Source: an uncultured Lachnospiraceae bacterium (GTDB lineage Bacteria; Bacillota; Clostridia; Lachnospirales; Lachnospiraceae). Taken from it: a DNA stretch of 5,981 bases. Location of the stretch: the NCBI GenBank assembly GCA_905236585.1, contig CAJOQZ010000075.1:1-5981 (forward strand), in the 5' to 3' direction. A program made the translations under genes and the position numbers. The notes beneath the pieces are model-generated. The model worked only from the letters and a program-made list of their open reading frames with translations, did no database searches and had not been told where the DNA came from. Position 1 is the stretch's first letter, and every line of letters begins with the position of its first letter. Of this stretch, positions 1-5,338 are shown in pieces.

Positions 1-2197
1 GTATGCCGTCGTGTTGCTGTCGGACACAACGGGCGCGATTGTGTTATTCGTCCATGCAAAACTCCCTGCAAGCGTACCGTCGCTGCCCACGCCAGTCGCT
101 GTGCCACTCACGGTGCTGCTTGCGAGCGTCTGTCCGTAGGTGATAGCAGTCGCGGAAACATTCGAGAGCGTCGGCGTTGCCTTTCCGATAGAGAATTTCT
201 GTGTCGCCGTCCCGCAGTAATTACCCTTACCGGTGACGGTCACAGTCGGCGCATTCTCGCTACCTGCCTCCGCCACGTTTGTATTGTTGCTGTAAGCAAC
301 GGTATAGTCTGTGTTCAAAGTCAACGGAGTGCCATTATCCTTGACCGTGACAGTCGGCTCAATGGCACTACCCGTATAGGTTTGCCCGTCAATACTTGCA
401 ATCATGCTGTCTGTCAATTTGTATGCAAATTTCACCTTGTTATCGTCCACGGCTACAGGAACGTTATTTACCGTGTCACTATGGAAGAATGCCGCATCGG
501 CTTCAGTGACGGTGTAACTGCTTCCCTGCGCGACGGTCGCGCCAAGTCCTGCATTGGCGCAGATGTTCGCGCTGGATGTCAGCGCGCCGGTGACATTGAT
601 GCCTCCCTTAACATTGTTTGCAGTGCCTCCTACAAGATTGCTCGTAATCACGGGGTTTCCGCTGACATTGAATGTGCCGCCATCAACATAAACGCCTCCT
701 GCTCCTGATGTTCCTCCGGTATTACCGCTGATTTCTCCGCCGGTCATATTAAATGTGCCTTCCATACTAATTAGCACACCTCCCGCAAAAATACCTCTGA
801 TAGTATTGTTGCATATCTTACCCCCACTCATGGTAAATTTGCCTGTATGTATTGTCACACCTCCACATGAGTAACCCTCATTACCGCTGATTTCTCCAGC
901 ATTCATAATGACTGTACCGCCTTTAATATATATAGCACCATAACCATTCTTTCCACCGGTTATTTTGCCGTTGCTGCCACTATCGGATATTGTAAGCGTA
1001 CCTCCCTTAACATTTATATACCAGCTATGATAATATGTACCACTTACTTTCCCATTTAGATTTAGCGTATGTCCGTTGAGATCAATTTCTGCTGTACCGC
1101 TCTCTAATTCAAGATAGGTGTACTCACCCGGGTTTTCCATTGTGATGTCAACGGTAAGTTGATACTTTTTGTTATCTTCAAGTTTATATTTACCGCCATT
1201 CAGTGTTCCGAAATCAGACGCTTGACTAACATATACCGTATCTAATGTATCCGTCACCGTAATCTCATACACCACATCATTGATCGTAACCTTCATCCAC
1301 TCATTCGTGCTGAAAGCCTTGTGAGCCGTAACAATCCACTCGCCGCTGTCATTTTTCGCAGCAGAAAACAGGGAACTGTCGCTGACCGACACATCCGTCG
1401 CCTCTCCCGTCAAACCGACGGCGGTAAGGATTTCAGACAGGGCAATCTGACTGTCGCCGGGGAGGACATATTGCAGATTATTATAGGTAAATTCCACCGT
1501 ATAGAGCGAAAATCCGTCCGTCTCCGCTTCGGCGGTATCGCCGTGGGTTTCCACGGATAGTTTTTCCGCGGACAATGCGCCCATACGGTCTGTTTTTTCC
1601 GTATCGCTGTCTGTATCTTGGGAATCATTTTCGGAAGATGCTTCCGTGATATGATAGATATTCGTTTCGAGGTTCGCATCCGCAACCTCGTCTATTGTAA
1701 AAGAAACCGTCACCTTTTCCTGATTGAGAGGCTGTAATTCTTCGCCGTCGCCGTCAACGACTTTGATGTCAAAAACATAAGAAGCCGCGACGTTTTGCTT
1801 ATCGTCCCGCTCGCTTTCGACTGCTTTGTCCGCCTGCTTCTCCTGCGCCGCCGTTCCTTTTTTTACAGAAAGAGACGCATCCTTAGGGAAGACGCCTTCT
1901 TCGGCGGTCACGGTGACTGTAACGCCGTCTACCGTCCGGCTCTCATAAAATGCCGCCTCGTCCGGGCGGGCAGCCTCCGGGCTTTTATAGATGACCTTGC
2001 CCTTTATATCCTCTTTATGGACTTCATCATCACCCCCCACTTGTCAATGAGAGGTCTTCTGTTTCCGCGAACGCCGTTTGGGCGGAATCGATTTCGTCCT
2101 TTTCTTCGGCATATGCCGCCGGTTGCAGCGCACTTGTCAAAAACATCGCCGACAATGCAAACGCGGCTGCTTTTCTGATTATCCTATTGCTTCCCAT
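1..2197 (-). CDS. Secreted surface protein with beta-helix and Ig-like repeats; frameshifted near its start, C-terminus outside window
   Basis: The start is the ATG at 2197, preceded by AAAGGAGG (2207-2214) with 9 bases between. Residues 1-30 form a classical signal peptide: basic start (SNRIIRK), hydrophobic core (AAAFALSAMFLTSAL) and an AYA-E cleavage site. After codon 53 a run of six G (2033-2038) puts TGA in frame. Removing one G restores a frame open for 677 further codons to base 1. In that frame, residues about 85-185 form a beta-rich region with VTVTVTAEEGVFP and VTVSFTI segments. Residues 400-524 carry about five turns of a pectate-lyase-like beta-helix (G-x-F-x-M-x-G-G-x-I-S-G-N pattern). 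Residues about 590-668 form a bacterial Ig-like/MBG-type domain (YTGSAIEPTVTV, GKGNYCGTA), and another unit begins at about 672 (ATPTLSNVSATAITYGQTL). Such proteins are usually exported and wall-attached and serve adhesion or matrix roles; the anchor would lie beyond the window. The specific ligand is unknown. The gene may be broken, phase-variable or mis-sequenced at the G run. Confidence 0.85.
625..999 (-). repeat. Beta-helix repeat block within the surface-protein gene (about five units)
   Basis: In the restored frame this encodes residues 400-524, five successive imperfect units of about 25 residues. Each has a T/K-[FLV]-[TIN]-[MIV] strand, then GG-x-I-[ST]-G-N or a close variant, then a Gly-rich turn and a GG-[VA]-x-[IV] strand. 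Example turns are AGEISGN, GGKICNN and GGEISGN. This spacing is typical of right-handed parallel beta-helix surface proteins. The units differ clearly at nucleotide level, so they are not a recent tandem expansion. Confidence 0.7.
2033..2038 (-). repeat. G6 homopolymer at the frameshift point of the surface-protein gene
   Basis: On the coding strand, codon 53 (AGT) is followed by GGGGGG and then TGATGATGA, so translation ends after 55 residues. With five G the reading becomes GGG GGT GAT GAT GAA and continues to the window edge. The run lies just after the signal peptide, where a frame change would act as an on/off switch. Six bases is short for a contingency locus, so an assembly or sequencing error is a real alternative. 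Confidence 0.8.
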
Positions 2198-2232
2198 AAT
2201 CCGTTGCCTCCTTTGGGCTCTTCCTTTCCGTC

Positions 2233-2298
2233 TGTTTGCCGGTGCATATTATAACACCAAAGCACAAGCCAAGCAAACACTTTTGTATATTTGTTTGC
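2233..2298 (-). promoter_or_regulatory. Three copies of the heptamer GCAAACA/TGTTTGC around the surface-protein promoter
   Basis: On the plus strand, GCAAACA at 2273-2279 overlaps the -35 box. TGTTTGC at 2292-2298 makes an inverted pair with it (12 bases between), and TGTTTGC recurs at 2233-2239 just downstream of the expected start site. The inverted pair overlapping -35 could be a repressor or activator site. No known regulator is recognised and the arms are only 7 bases. Confidence 0.35.
2248..2276 (-). promoter_or_regulatory. Extended -10 sigma-A promoter of the surface-protein gene
   Basis: Reading the minus strand: -35 TTGCTT (2271-2276), a 17-base spacer, then TATAAT (2248-2253), preceded by TG one base upstream, which makes an extended -10. 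The transcript would start near 2241 and carry a leader of about 45 bases that includes the AAAGGAGG ribosome binding site at 2207-2214. The promoter looks intact, so the frameshifted gene is probably still transcribed. Confidence 0.75.
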
Positions 2299-2305
2299 GA
2301 CGCTT

Positions 2306-2542
2306 TTACTTTTCCCCGACAACCGTATAGATCATGCCACGTATCTGACGGCATTCCGTGACGGTAAAGCCGTTTTTCTTCATCATCCCCGCAATTCCGT
2401 GGCGATTCTGCGTATGGCAGTCGCCGCTGTTCATCAATTTGAAAAGAATATGGTTGTCTATCCACGCTCCGATTCCGCCGATCCCCGTATCGGAAAGGAT
2501 ATAGACGCCGCCCGGCTTTAAGACGCGCCGCGCCTCCCGCAT
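2306..2542 (-). pseudogene. C-terminal remnant of a class I SAM-dependent methyltransferase
   Basis: The 78-residue frame opens with REARRVLKPGGVYILSDT, the motif that in class I (UbiE/type 11-like) methyltransferases follows the acidic catalytic-site strand and lies about 100 residues into the protein. It then has a C-terminal region of the usual kind (NSGDCHTQNRHGIAGMMKKNGF, ending TVVGEK). The first part of the fold, including the glycine-rich SAM-binding loop (D/E-x-G-x-G-x-G), is absent: nothing like it is found between the start and the terminator at 2684. An ATG at 2542 and a weak AGGA upstream could allow translation, but the product could not bind SAM by itself. A promoter with a GTTAG-N6-CTAAC box sits immediately upstream, apparently joined to this fragment by deletion. 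Substrate unknown. Confidence 0.7.
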
Positions 2543-2558
2543 TGGTTTCCTATCAGAT

Positions 2559-2587
2559 ATGTTAGCACACTCTAACTTTCGTGTAAA
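2559..2587 (-). promoter_or_regulatory. Promoter upstream of the methyltransferase remnant
   Basis: Minus strand: TTTACA (2582-2587), 17-base spacer, TAACAT (2559-2564), a reasonable sigma-A promoter. The palindrome at 2561-2576 covers the -10 box and most of the spacer, the position expected for a repressor that blocks RNA polymerase. Confidence 0.5.
2561..2576. promoter_or_regulatory. DtxR/IdeR-like operator, copy 3 (GTTAG-N6-CTAAC)
   Basis: The sequence is GTTAGCACACTCTAAC, with perfect 5-base arms and 6 bases between. Its arms and spacing match the two boxes upstream of the DUF3793 gene at 3228-3243 and 3298-3313. It overlaps a plausible promoter. The regulator is inferred from resemblance to TTAGG-type iron boxes. 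Confidence 0.55.
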
Positions 2588-2680
2588 TCTTTCTGTGAAA
2601 ATTTTGAAAAATCGCCGTTACCGTTTGCCGCTGCAAGGACTTCTTCGTCCGTCGCATGGCGTTTCTCCGGTCGGACATGC

Positions 2681-2706
2681 AAAACCGCCCGTATCTCACG
2701 GACGGT
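2681..2706 (-). terminator. Intrinsic terminator of the DUF3793 transcript
   Basis: Minus strand: ACCGTCCGT, loop GAGAT, ACGGGCGGT, then TTT (2681-2683). This is a 9-bp GC-rich stem with one G-U pair and a short U tract, 47 bases past the DUF3793 stop codon. It separates that gene from the methyltransferase remnant, which has its own promoter. Confidence 0.75.
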
Positions 2707-2753
2707 TCTGCAGTGTATGAAAAAGTATATAGTGGAGGCAAAAGTAAAATTGA

Positions 2754-3206
2754 TTACGCGGGCGCTGCACCGAGGCTTCTTTCTTTCGAAAAATCTCTCC
2801 CGTTCACGACCAGCGATTCCAGCGGCTTGCCCTTCCTCGTCTGCCGCACGTAGGCGTTGGTGCATCTTTTGTAGCGGTCGAATATCGCCTTCGCCCTGCT
2901 TTCGTTGCTGTAAACCTTCCAGCAGCCGGTATCTCCGCAGGGGTAGCCCTTATCCGCCAAAATCTCCTGCGCTTGCGGCTTCGTAAGATCCTCCTGCAAT
3001 CTGTCGGGACGGTAAATATAAATAAGCATATTACCTTTTGTCCTTTTCAGCGGAATAATACGGATTCCCTTTTTCCTTAACATCCGGTCCAGCCGGTGGA
3101 TCTCGTCGGCAACTTCCGGCTTAGCGTCCCGGATGGAGAAAATATTTCCGGTCTTGATACCTGCCAGCGTAGGCGCACAGTGCTTGACAATGGTTGCTTC
3201 CAGCAT
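2754..3206 (-). CDS. DUF3793 family protein, apparently lacking its central segment
   Basis: This 150-residue protein starts at the ATG at 3206, with AGAGGAG (3214-3220) 7 bases upstream. Family features are the N-terminal CAPTLAGIKTGN (residues 10-21), the basic IPLKRTKGNMLIYIYRPDRL stretch (51-70) and the C-terminal GCWKVYSN...FDRYKRCT (94-116). From memory of the family, full-length members are about 180-200 residues and have a segment between these parts with an FPHEIG-type motif and a GYPPEDV-type motif. Here GYPC (87-90) runs almost directly into GCWKVY, so about 40-50 residues seem to be missing in frame. The family has no established function; it is cytosolic, with no signal or membrane segment. 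The promoter carries a DtxR-like box, suggesting metal-responsive expression. The last 16 residues (NGRDF onward) are not part of the conserved family core. Confidence 0.8.
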   Translation of the reverse strand: MLEATIVKHCAPTLAGIKTGNIFSIRDAKPEVADEIHRLDRMLRKKGIRIIPLKRTKGNMLIYIYRPDRLQEDLTKPQAQEILADKGYPCGDTGCWKVYSNESRAKAIFDRYKRCTNAYVRQTRKGKPLESLVVNGRDFSKERSLGAAPA

Positions 3207-3226
3207 ATGTCGGCTCCTCTGATAAT

Positions 3227-3244
3227 AGTTAGTTATGCCTAACT
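3227..3244. promoter_or_regulatory. DtxR/IdeR-like operator, copy 2, in the DUF3793 leader
   Basis: AGTTAG-TTATGC-CTAACT has perfect 6-base arms and contains the same GTTAG-N6-CTAAC 16-mer. Its centre is 70 bp from that of copy 1, and it ends 7 bases before the ribosome binding site. It could be an auxiliary operator or roadblock within the transcribed leader. Confidence 0.55.
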
Positions 3245-3260
3245 CGTATCTCCAAATTTT

Positions 3261-3289
3261 GCCGTCTTCTCTTTTCCCGAAAAGACGGC
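3261..3289. other. Hairpin in the DUF3793 leader
   Basis: GCCGTCTT (3261-3268) and AAGACGGC (3282-3289) are perfectly complementary 8-base arms. An alternative inner hairpin, CTTTT/AAAAG (3271-3275 with 3280-3284), competes with part of the outer stem. On the plus strand it is followed by TTTT, so it could end plus-strand transcription. On the minus strand it lies between the two operator copies in the untranslated leader and has no U tract. Its role is unknown. Confidence 0.5.
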
Positions 3290-3297
3290 TTTTGTAT

Positions 3298-3313
3298 GTT
3301 AGGATTACCTAAC
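3298..3313. promoter_or_regulatory. DtxR/IdeR-like operator, copy 1, at the DUF3793 start site
   Basis: GTTAGGATTACCTAAC is a palindrome with perfect 6-base arms (GTTAGG/CCTAAC) around ATTA. Its core TTAGG-N4-CCTAA has the form of iron-dependent DtxR/IdeR operators. It begins about two bases after the expected transcription start, a typical repressor position. Confidence 0.65.
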
Positions 3314-3321
3314 CATTGCCA

Positions 3322-3350
3322 ATATTACCATTTTGCCTCATGGCTGTCAA
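3322..3350 (-). promoter_or_regulatory. Strong sigma-A promoter for the DUF3793 gene
   Basis: Minus strand: TTGACA (3345-3350, a perfect -35), 17-base spacer, TAATAT (3322-3327). The start site would be near 3315, directly at the edge of the palindrome at 3298-3313. The leader would be about 108 bases. The promoter lies immediately after the AbiEii terminator, so the DUF3793 gene is an independent transcription unit. Confidence 0.8.
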
Positions 3351-3366
3351 TGATTTTTTTATGATT

Positions 3367-3391
3367 AAAAAACATCCCATATCTGGAATGT
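3367..3391 (-). terminator. Intrinsic terminator of the AbiE operon
   Basis: Minus strand: ACATTCC (3385-3391), loop AGATAT, GGGATGT (3372-3378), then TTTTT (3367-3371). This is a 7-bp stem with one G-U pair and a good U tract, starting 2 bases after the toxin gene's stop codon. Confidence 0.7.
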
Positions 3392-3393
3392 CA

Positions 3394-4464
3394 TCAAAGC
3401 ACACCCTCCGTGTACAATCCGTTTTCATTCAAAAGTCTAAGGGACTTGACCATGTAAGCATACGCCAATGGATTCGTATTACGGACACTGCTGATCTTCT
3501 TAATCCCCTTCAAAGTCAATTTCGCATCTCTGTAATCGTCCGCATTGGTAATACGCACATACTCAGTTTGTCCTGTCAAAATATTTGCCGCCAAGTACAT
3601 AATCTCACTTGCGTATATCCCGGCATTCTCCCCGTTTATCATTCCAACAAAGATATGTCCCTGAATAGCTCCTATTCCCGAAGAGAAATTCATGTACTCC
3701 TCAGGACGGATACCTCCTCTTCCCATAATGCAGATGCAACTGTCAATGGTGTCCTTCAGACAATCTGATGGCAGTTTTTCTAAACCGCGATATCCTATTT
3801 CAATATGAGAAACTTTATCATACACTTCTGCAACCGTTTTATAGTCATCCATTTCCTGTATCAGCGTCCAGCAGTCAAACATCTGCTTTATAATCTCAAG
3901 TTCCTTATCTACTCCAAATGGAATCCCGGTCGTATGAGGAGCGAAGGCTGTAAGTTTCTCACCAAGGATACAGTTTTTGTCTGGAAGACTCACCGTAAGT
4001 TCCTCACCCTCGCTCAATAGAAGCCGACTTCTGATCGGACGCTCAATCACTTTCAGGTACGGATTATCCTCAAACACAACATCCAGCAGTATATTTATCT
4101 CCTTGCCGGTTCTTGGCGAAACGACATAAAACCTAAAATGGAGTTTTTCGATATCATTAGCACCCTTGCGCTTATGTTCCTCTACTCTGACAAAAGGAAA
4201 TATCTTTCCTGCCTTCTCGATATATCCTTCGACATCTGTATCTCGATCTACAATGATGTCGATGTCCGTACTCAACCGTCTCGGTTCATCAAGCATGACC
4301 AGAAGCGCCGTGCCGCCCTTGAAAATAAAAGGCATATCTACACTCCGGATTGCTTCAAGCAAACCGAAAGCGAATACCGCCCTTTCCAGTATGGACGGAT
4401 CAGATCCAGTTTCTTTTCTCAATCTCGCAATATGCTCTGCTGTGTAATTTTCACGAAGCAGCAT
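3394..4464 (-). CDS. abiEii: AbiEii/AbiGii-family nucleotidyltransferase toxin
   Basis: The 356-residue protein is an AbiEii-type nucleotidyltransferase, the toxin half of the type IV AbiE system. Characterised members are NTP-dependent nucleotidyltransferases that stop growth, and some modify tRNA acceptor ends. Visible signature: FKGGTAL (48-54), then RLSTDIDI (63-70) with the acidic pair D67/D69 expected to hold metal, a further strand acid in NILLDVV (D128), and ILGEKLTAF (167-174) with the conserved Lys-170. The key residues and normal length suggest an active enzyme. I chose the ATG at 4464 because GGGAG/AAGG lies just upstream; a TTG at 4485 would add 7 residues. It overlaps the end of the antitoxin-like gene by 14 bases, which implies translational coupling. 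A terminator follows immediately. Confident at family level; the exact target is not known. Confidence 0.9.
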   Translation of the reverse strand: MLLRENYTAEHIARLRKETGSDPSILERAVFAFGLLEAIRSVDMPFIFKGGTALLVMLDEPRRLSTDIDIIVDRDTDVEGYIEKAGKIFPFVRVEEHKRKGANDIEKLHFRFYVVSPRTGKEINILLDVVFEDNPYLKVIERPIRSRLLLSEGEELTVSLPDKNCILGEKLTAFAPHTTGIPFGVDKELEIIKQMFDCWTLIQEMDDYKTVAEVYDKVSHIEIGYRGLEKLPSDCLKDTIDSCICIMGRGGIRPEEYMNFSSGIGAIQGHIFVGMINGENAGIYASEIMYLAANILTGQTEYVRITNADDYRDAKLTLKGIKKISSVRNTNPLAYAYMVKSLRLLNENGLYTEGVL

Positions 4465-5188
4465 CTTCTGCCTTACTCCCTTCAAGATATTTCAATAGTA
4501 CATCCTGCCTATTACGTCTGCGGGCATACCTTAACATCCTCACTTTATCCAAAAGATATCTGCTCTGCGCGAGTTCGTAAATATCCGGCAATTCCGCTTT
4601 GCTGAATGTTGTAGTTATCAGCCTGTCAGCAGATATGTCAACGAGCATTTTTTCCAACATGATTAAATGAGGCGCGCCAGCGCGGATCGGCGCCTCCGTT
4701 ATCATATCCGTTACAATGACGCAGTCTTTTGACCAATACAGATTAAAATCCTTTTTGCTCGGCTTAAACATGACATTCAGATGTTTCTGTTCCTGTAGAA
4801 AACGAAAAACATATATGCTGCTCTCCTTTTCAACCTGTATAAAAACCGTATTCTGTGCGATCAGATGGTTTAGAAATTCGTTCATCAGAACCGTTTCAAA
4901 GACAGTAAACTGCACATATTGATATTTTTCAGAAACAAGCCTGATCAATCCCGCGGCTGTGTCAGAATATGGCGGCTCATATTCATCCTTGGGTAAGTCT
5001 GAAGGCAGCGAATACGAATCATAGCCCTGTCTGGTCAATGCACCTTCACGGACTAATCTACTGACGGTCCAATGATAAGTGCTTTCGGACAAGTCTGGTT
5101 TCAGTTTTTTCAGTTTATCCATAAGTTCCTTATGGCAATATGTTTTTTTTTCATCTATGTGGTCAAGCACTTCTTCATACCACTGCAC
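4451..5188 (-). CDS. AbiEi-like / DUF6577-type winged-helix antitoxin
   Basis: The 245-residue protein is encoded directly before and overlapping the AbiEii toxin. Residues 1-65 look like a winged-helix DNA-binding domain: helix (QWYEEVLDHID), helix (HKELMDKLKK), recognition-like helix (SESTYHWTVSRLVREGAL), then a short wing and YSLP. The remainder (about 75-245) resembles the C-terminal domain of AbiEi/DUF6577 partners and ends in a basic RYARRRNRQD helix. AbiEi proteins bind inverted repeats in their own promoter and protect the cell from the toxin, without direct complex formation in studied type IV systems. The paired inverted repeats around this promoter fit that role. I chose the GTG at 5188 because AAAGGAG (5197-5203) lies 8 bases upstream; the longer frame to the GTG at 5218 would place this ribosome binding site inside the gene. 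The DUF6577 name is from memory; the antitoxin role is inferred from context. Confidence 0.8.
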   Translation of the reverse strand: MQWYEEVLDHIDEKKTYCHKELMDKLKKLKPDLSESTYHWTVSRLVREGALTRQGYDSYSLPSDLPKDEYEPPYSDTAAGLIRLVSEKYQYVQFTVFETVLMNEFLNHLIAQNTVFIQVEKESSIYVFRFLQEQKHLNVMFKPSKKDFNLYWSKDCVIVTDMITEAPIRAGAPHLIMLEKMLVDISADRLITTTFSKAELPDIYELAQSRYLLDKVRMLRYARRRNRQDVLLKYLEGSKAEDAAS

Positions 5189-5218
5189 GATATCATCTCC
5201 TTTGCTCAAACCACGCAC

Positions 5219-5247
5219 ATCGGCAAATCAAGTGTATTTTTGCCGAT
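5219..5247. promoter_or_regulatory. Operator IR-A of the AbiE promoter (downstream site)
   Basis: ATCGGCAAA (5219-5227) and TTTGCCGAT (5239-5247) are perfect inverted 9-base half-sites with 11 bases between. The site covers roughly +1 to +27. The same half-sites recur in IR-B. It is probably the binding site for the AbiEi-like repressor. Confidence 0.7.
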
Positions 5248-5251
5248 ATTT

Positions 5252-5280
5252 ATTATATCAATCTTCTATATAAACGTCAA
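5252..5280 (-). promoter_or_regulatory. Strong sigma-A promoter of the AbiE operon
   Basis: Minus strand: TTGACG (5275-5280), 17-base spacer, TATAAT (5252-5257). The start site would be near 5245. One inverted repeat abuts the -35 box directly and the other covers the start site and early leader, so the promoter is sandwiched between two operators. Confidence 0.8.
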
Positions 5281-5318
5281 CACACATCGGCAAATTTCGT
5301 CAATTTTGCCGATGTGTG
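5281..5318. promoter_or_regulatory. Operator IR-B of the AbiE promoter (upstream site)
   Basis: CACACATCGGCAAA (5281-5294) and TTTGCCGATGTGTG (5305-5318) are perfect 14-base arms with 10 bases between. They contain the same ATCGGCAAA half-site as IR-A. The repeat starts on the base next to the -35 box. The arms are longer than in IR-A, suggesting that this is the higher-affinity site. No U tract follows, so it is not a convincing terminator for the gene upstream. Confidence 0.7.
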
Positions 5319-5338
5319 CGCTTAGAATCACCCCGCTA

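Noticed and set aside
382..2178. Plus-strand frames opposite the surface-protein gene (382-708, 1321-1560, 1795-2178)
   Set aside because: They are antisense shadows with no ribosome binding sites and no recognisable protein features; the minus strand has clear domain-level signal.
2572..2865. 97-codon minus-strand frame overlapping the DUF3793 3' end and running through the terminator
   Set aside because: It overlaps a recognised gene in another frame, spans a strong intrinsic terminator, has no ribosome binding site and its composition looks like a shadow frame.
3207..3244. A second promoter near operator copy 2 (TATTAT close to the ribosome binding site)
   Set aside because: No -35 box at acceptable spacing, and the start site would fall on the ribosome binding site.
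3316..4605. Plus-strand frames opposite the AbiEii gene (up to 155 codons)
   Set aside because: They are the complement of a well-recognised nucleotidyltransferase gene and show no family features.
5206..5220. Four-codon minicistron (ATG TGC GTG GTT TGA) starting inside IR-A, just before the AbiEi-like gene
   Set aside because: No ribosome binding site precedes it and a frame this short is expected by chance; its overlap with the operator explains the sequence.
5281..5318. IR-B as a transcription terminator for the chimeric remnant upstream
   Set aside because: The stem is strong but no U tract follows it on the minus strand, and the half-sites are shared with IR-A, so an operator role explains it better.
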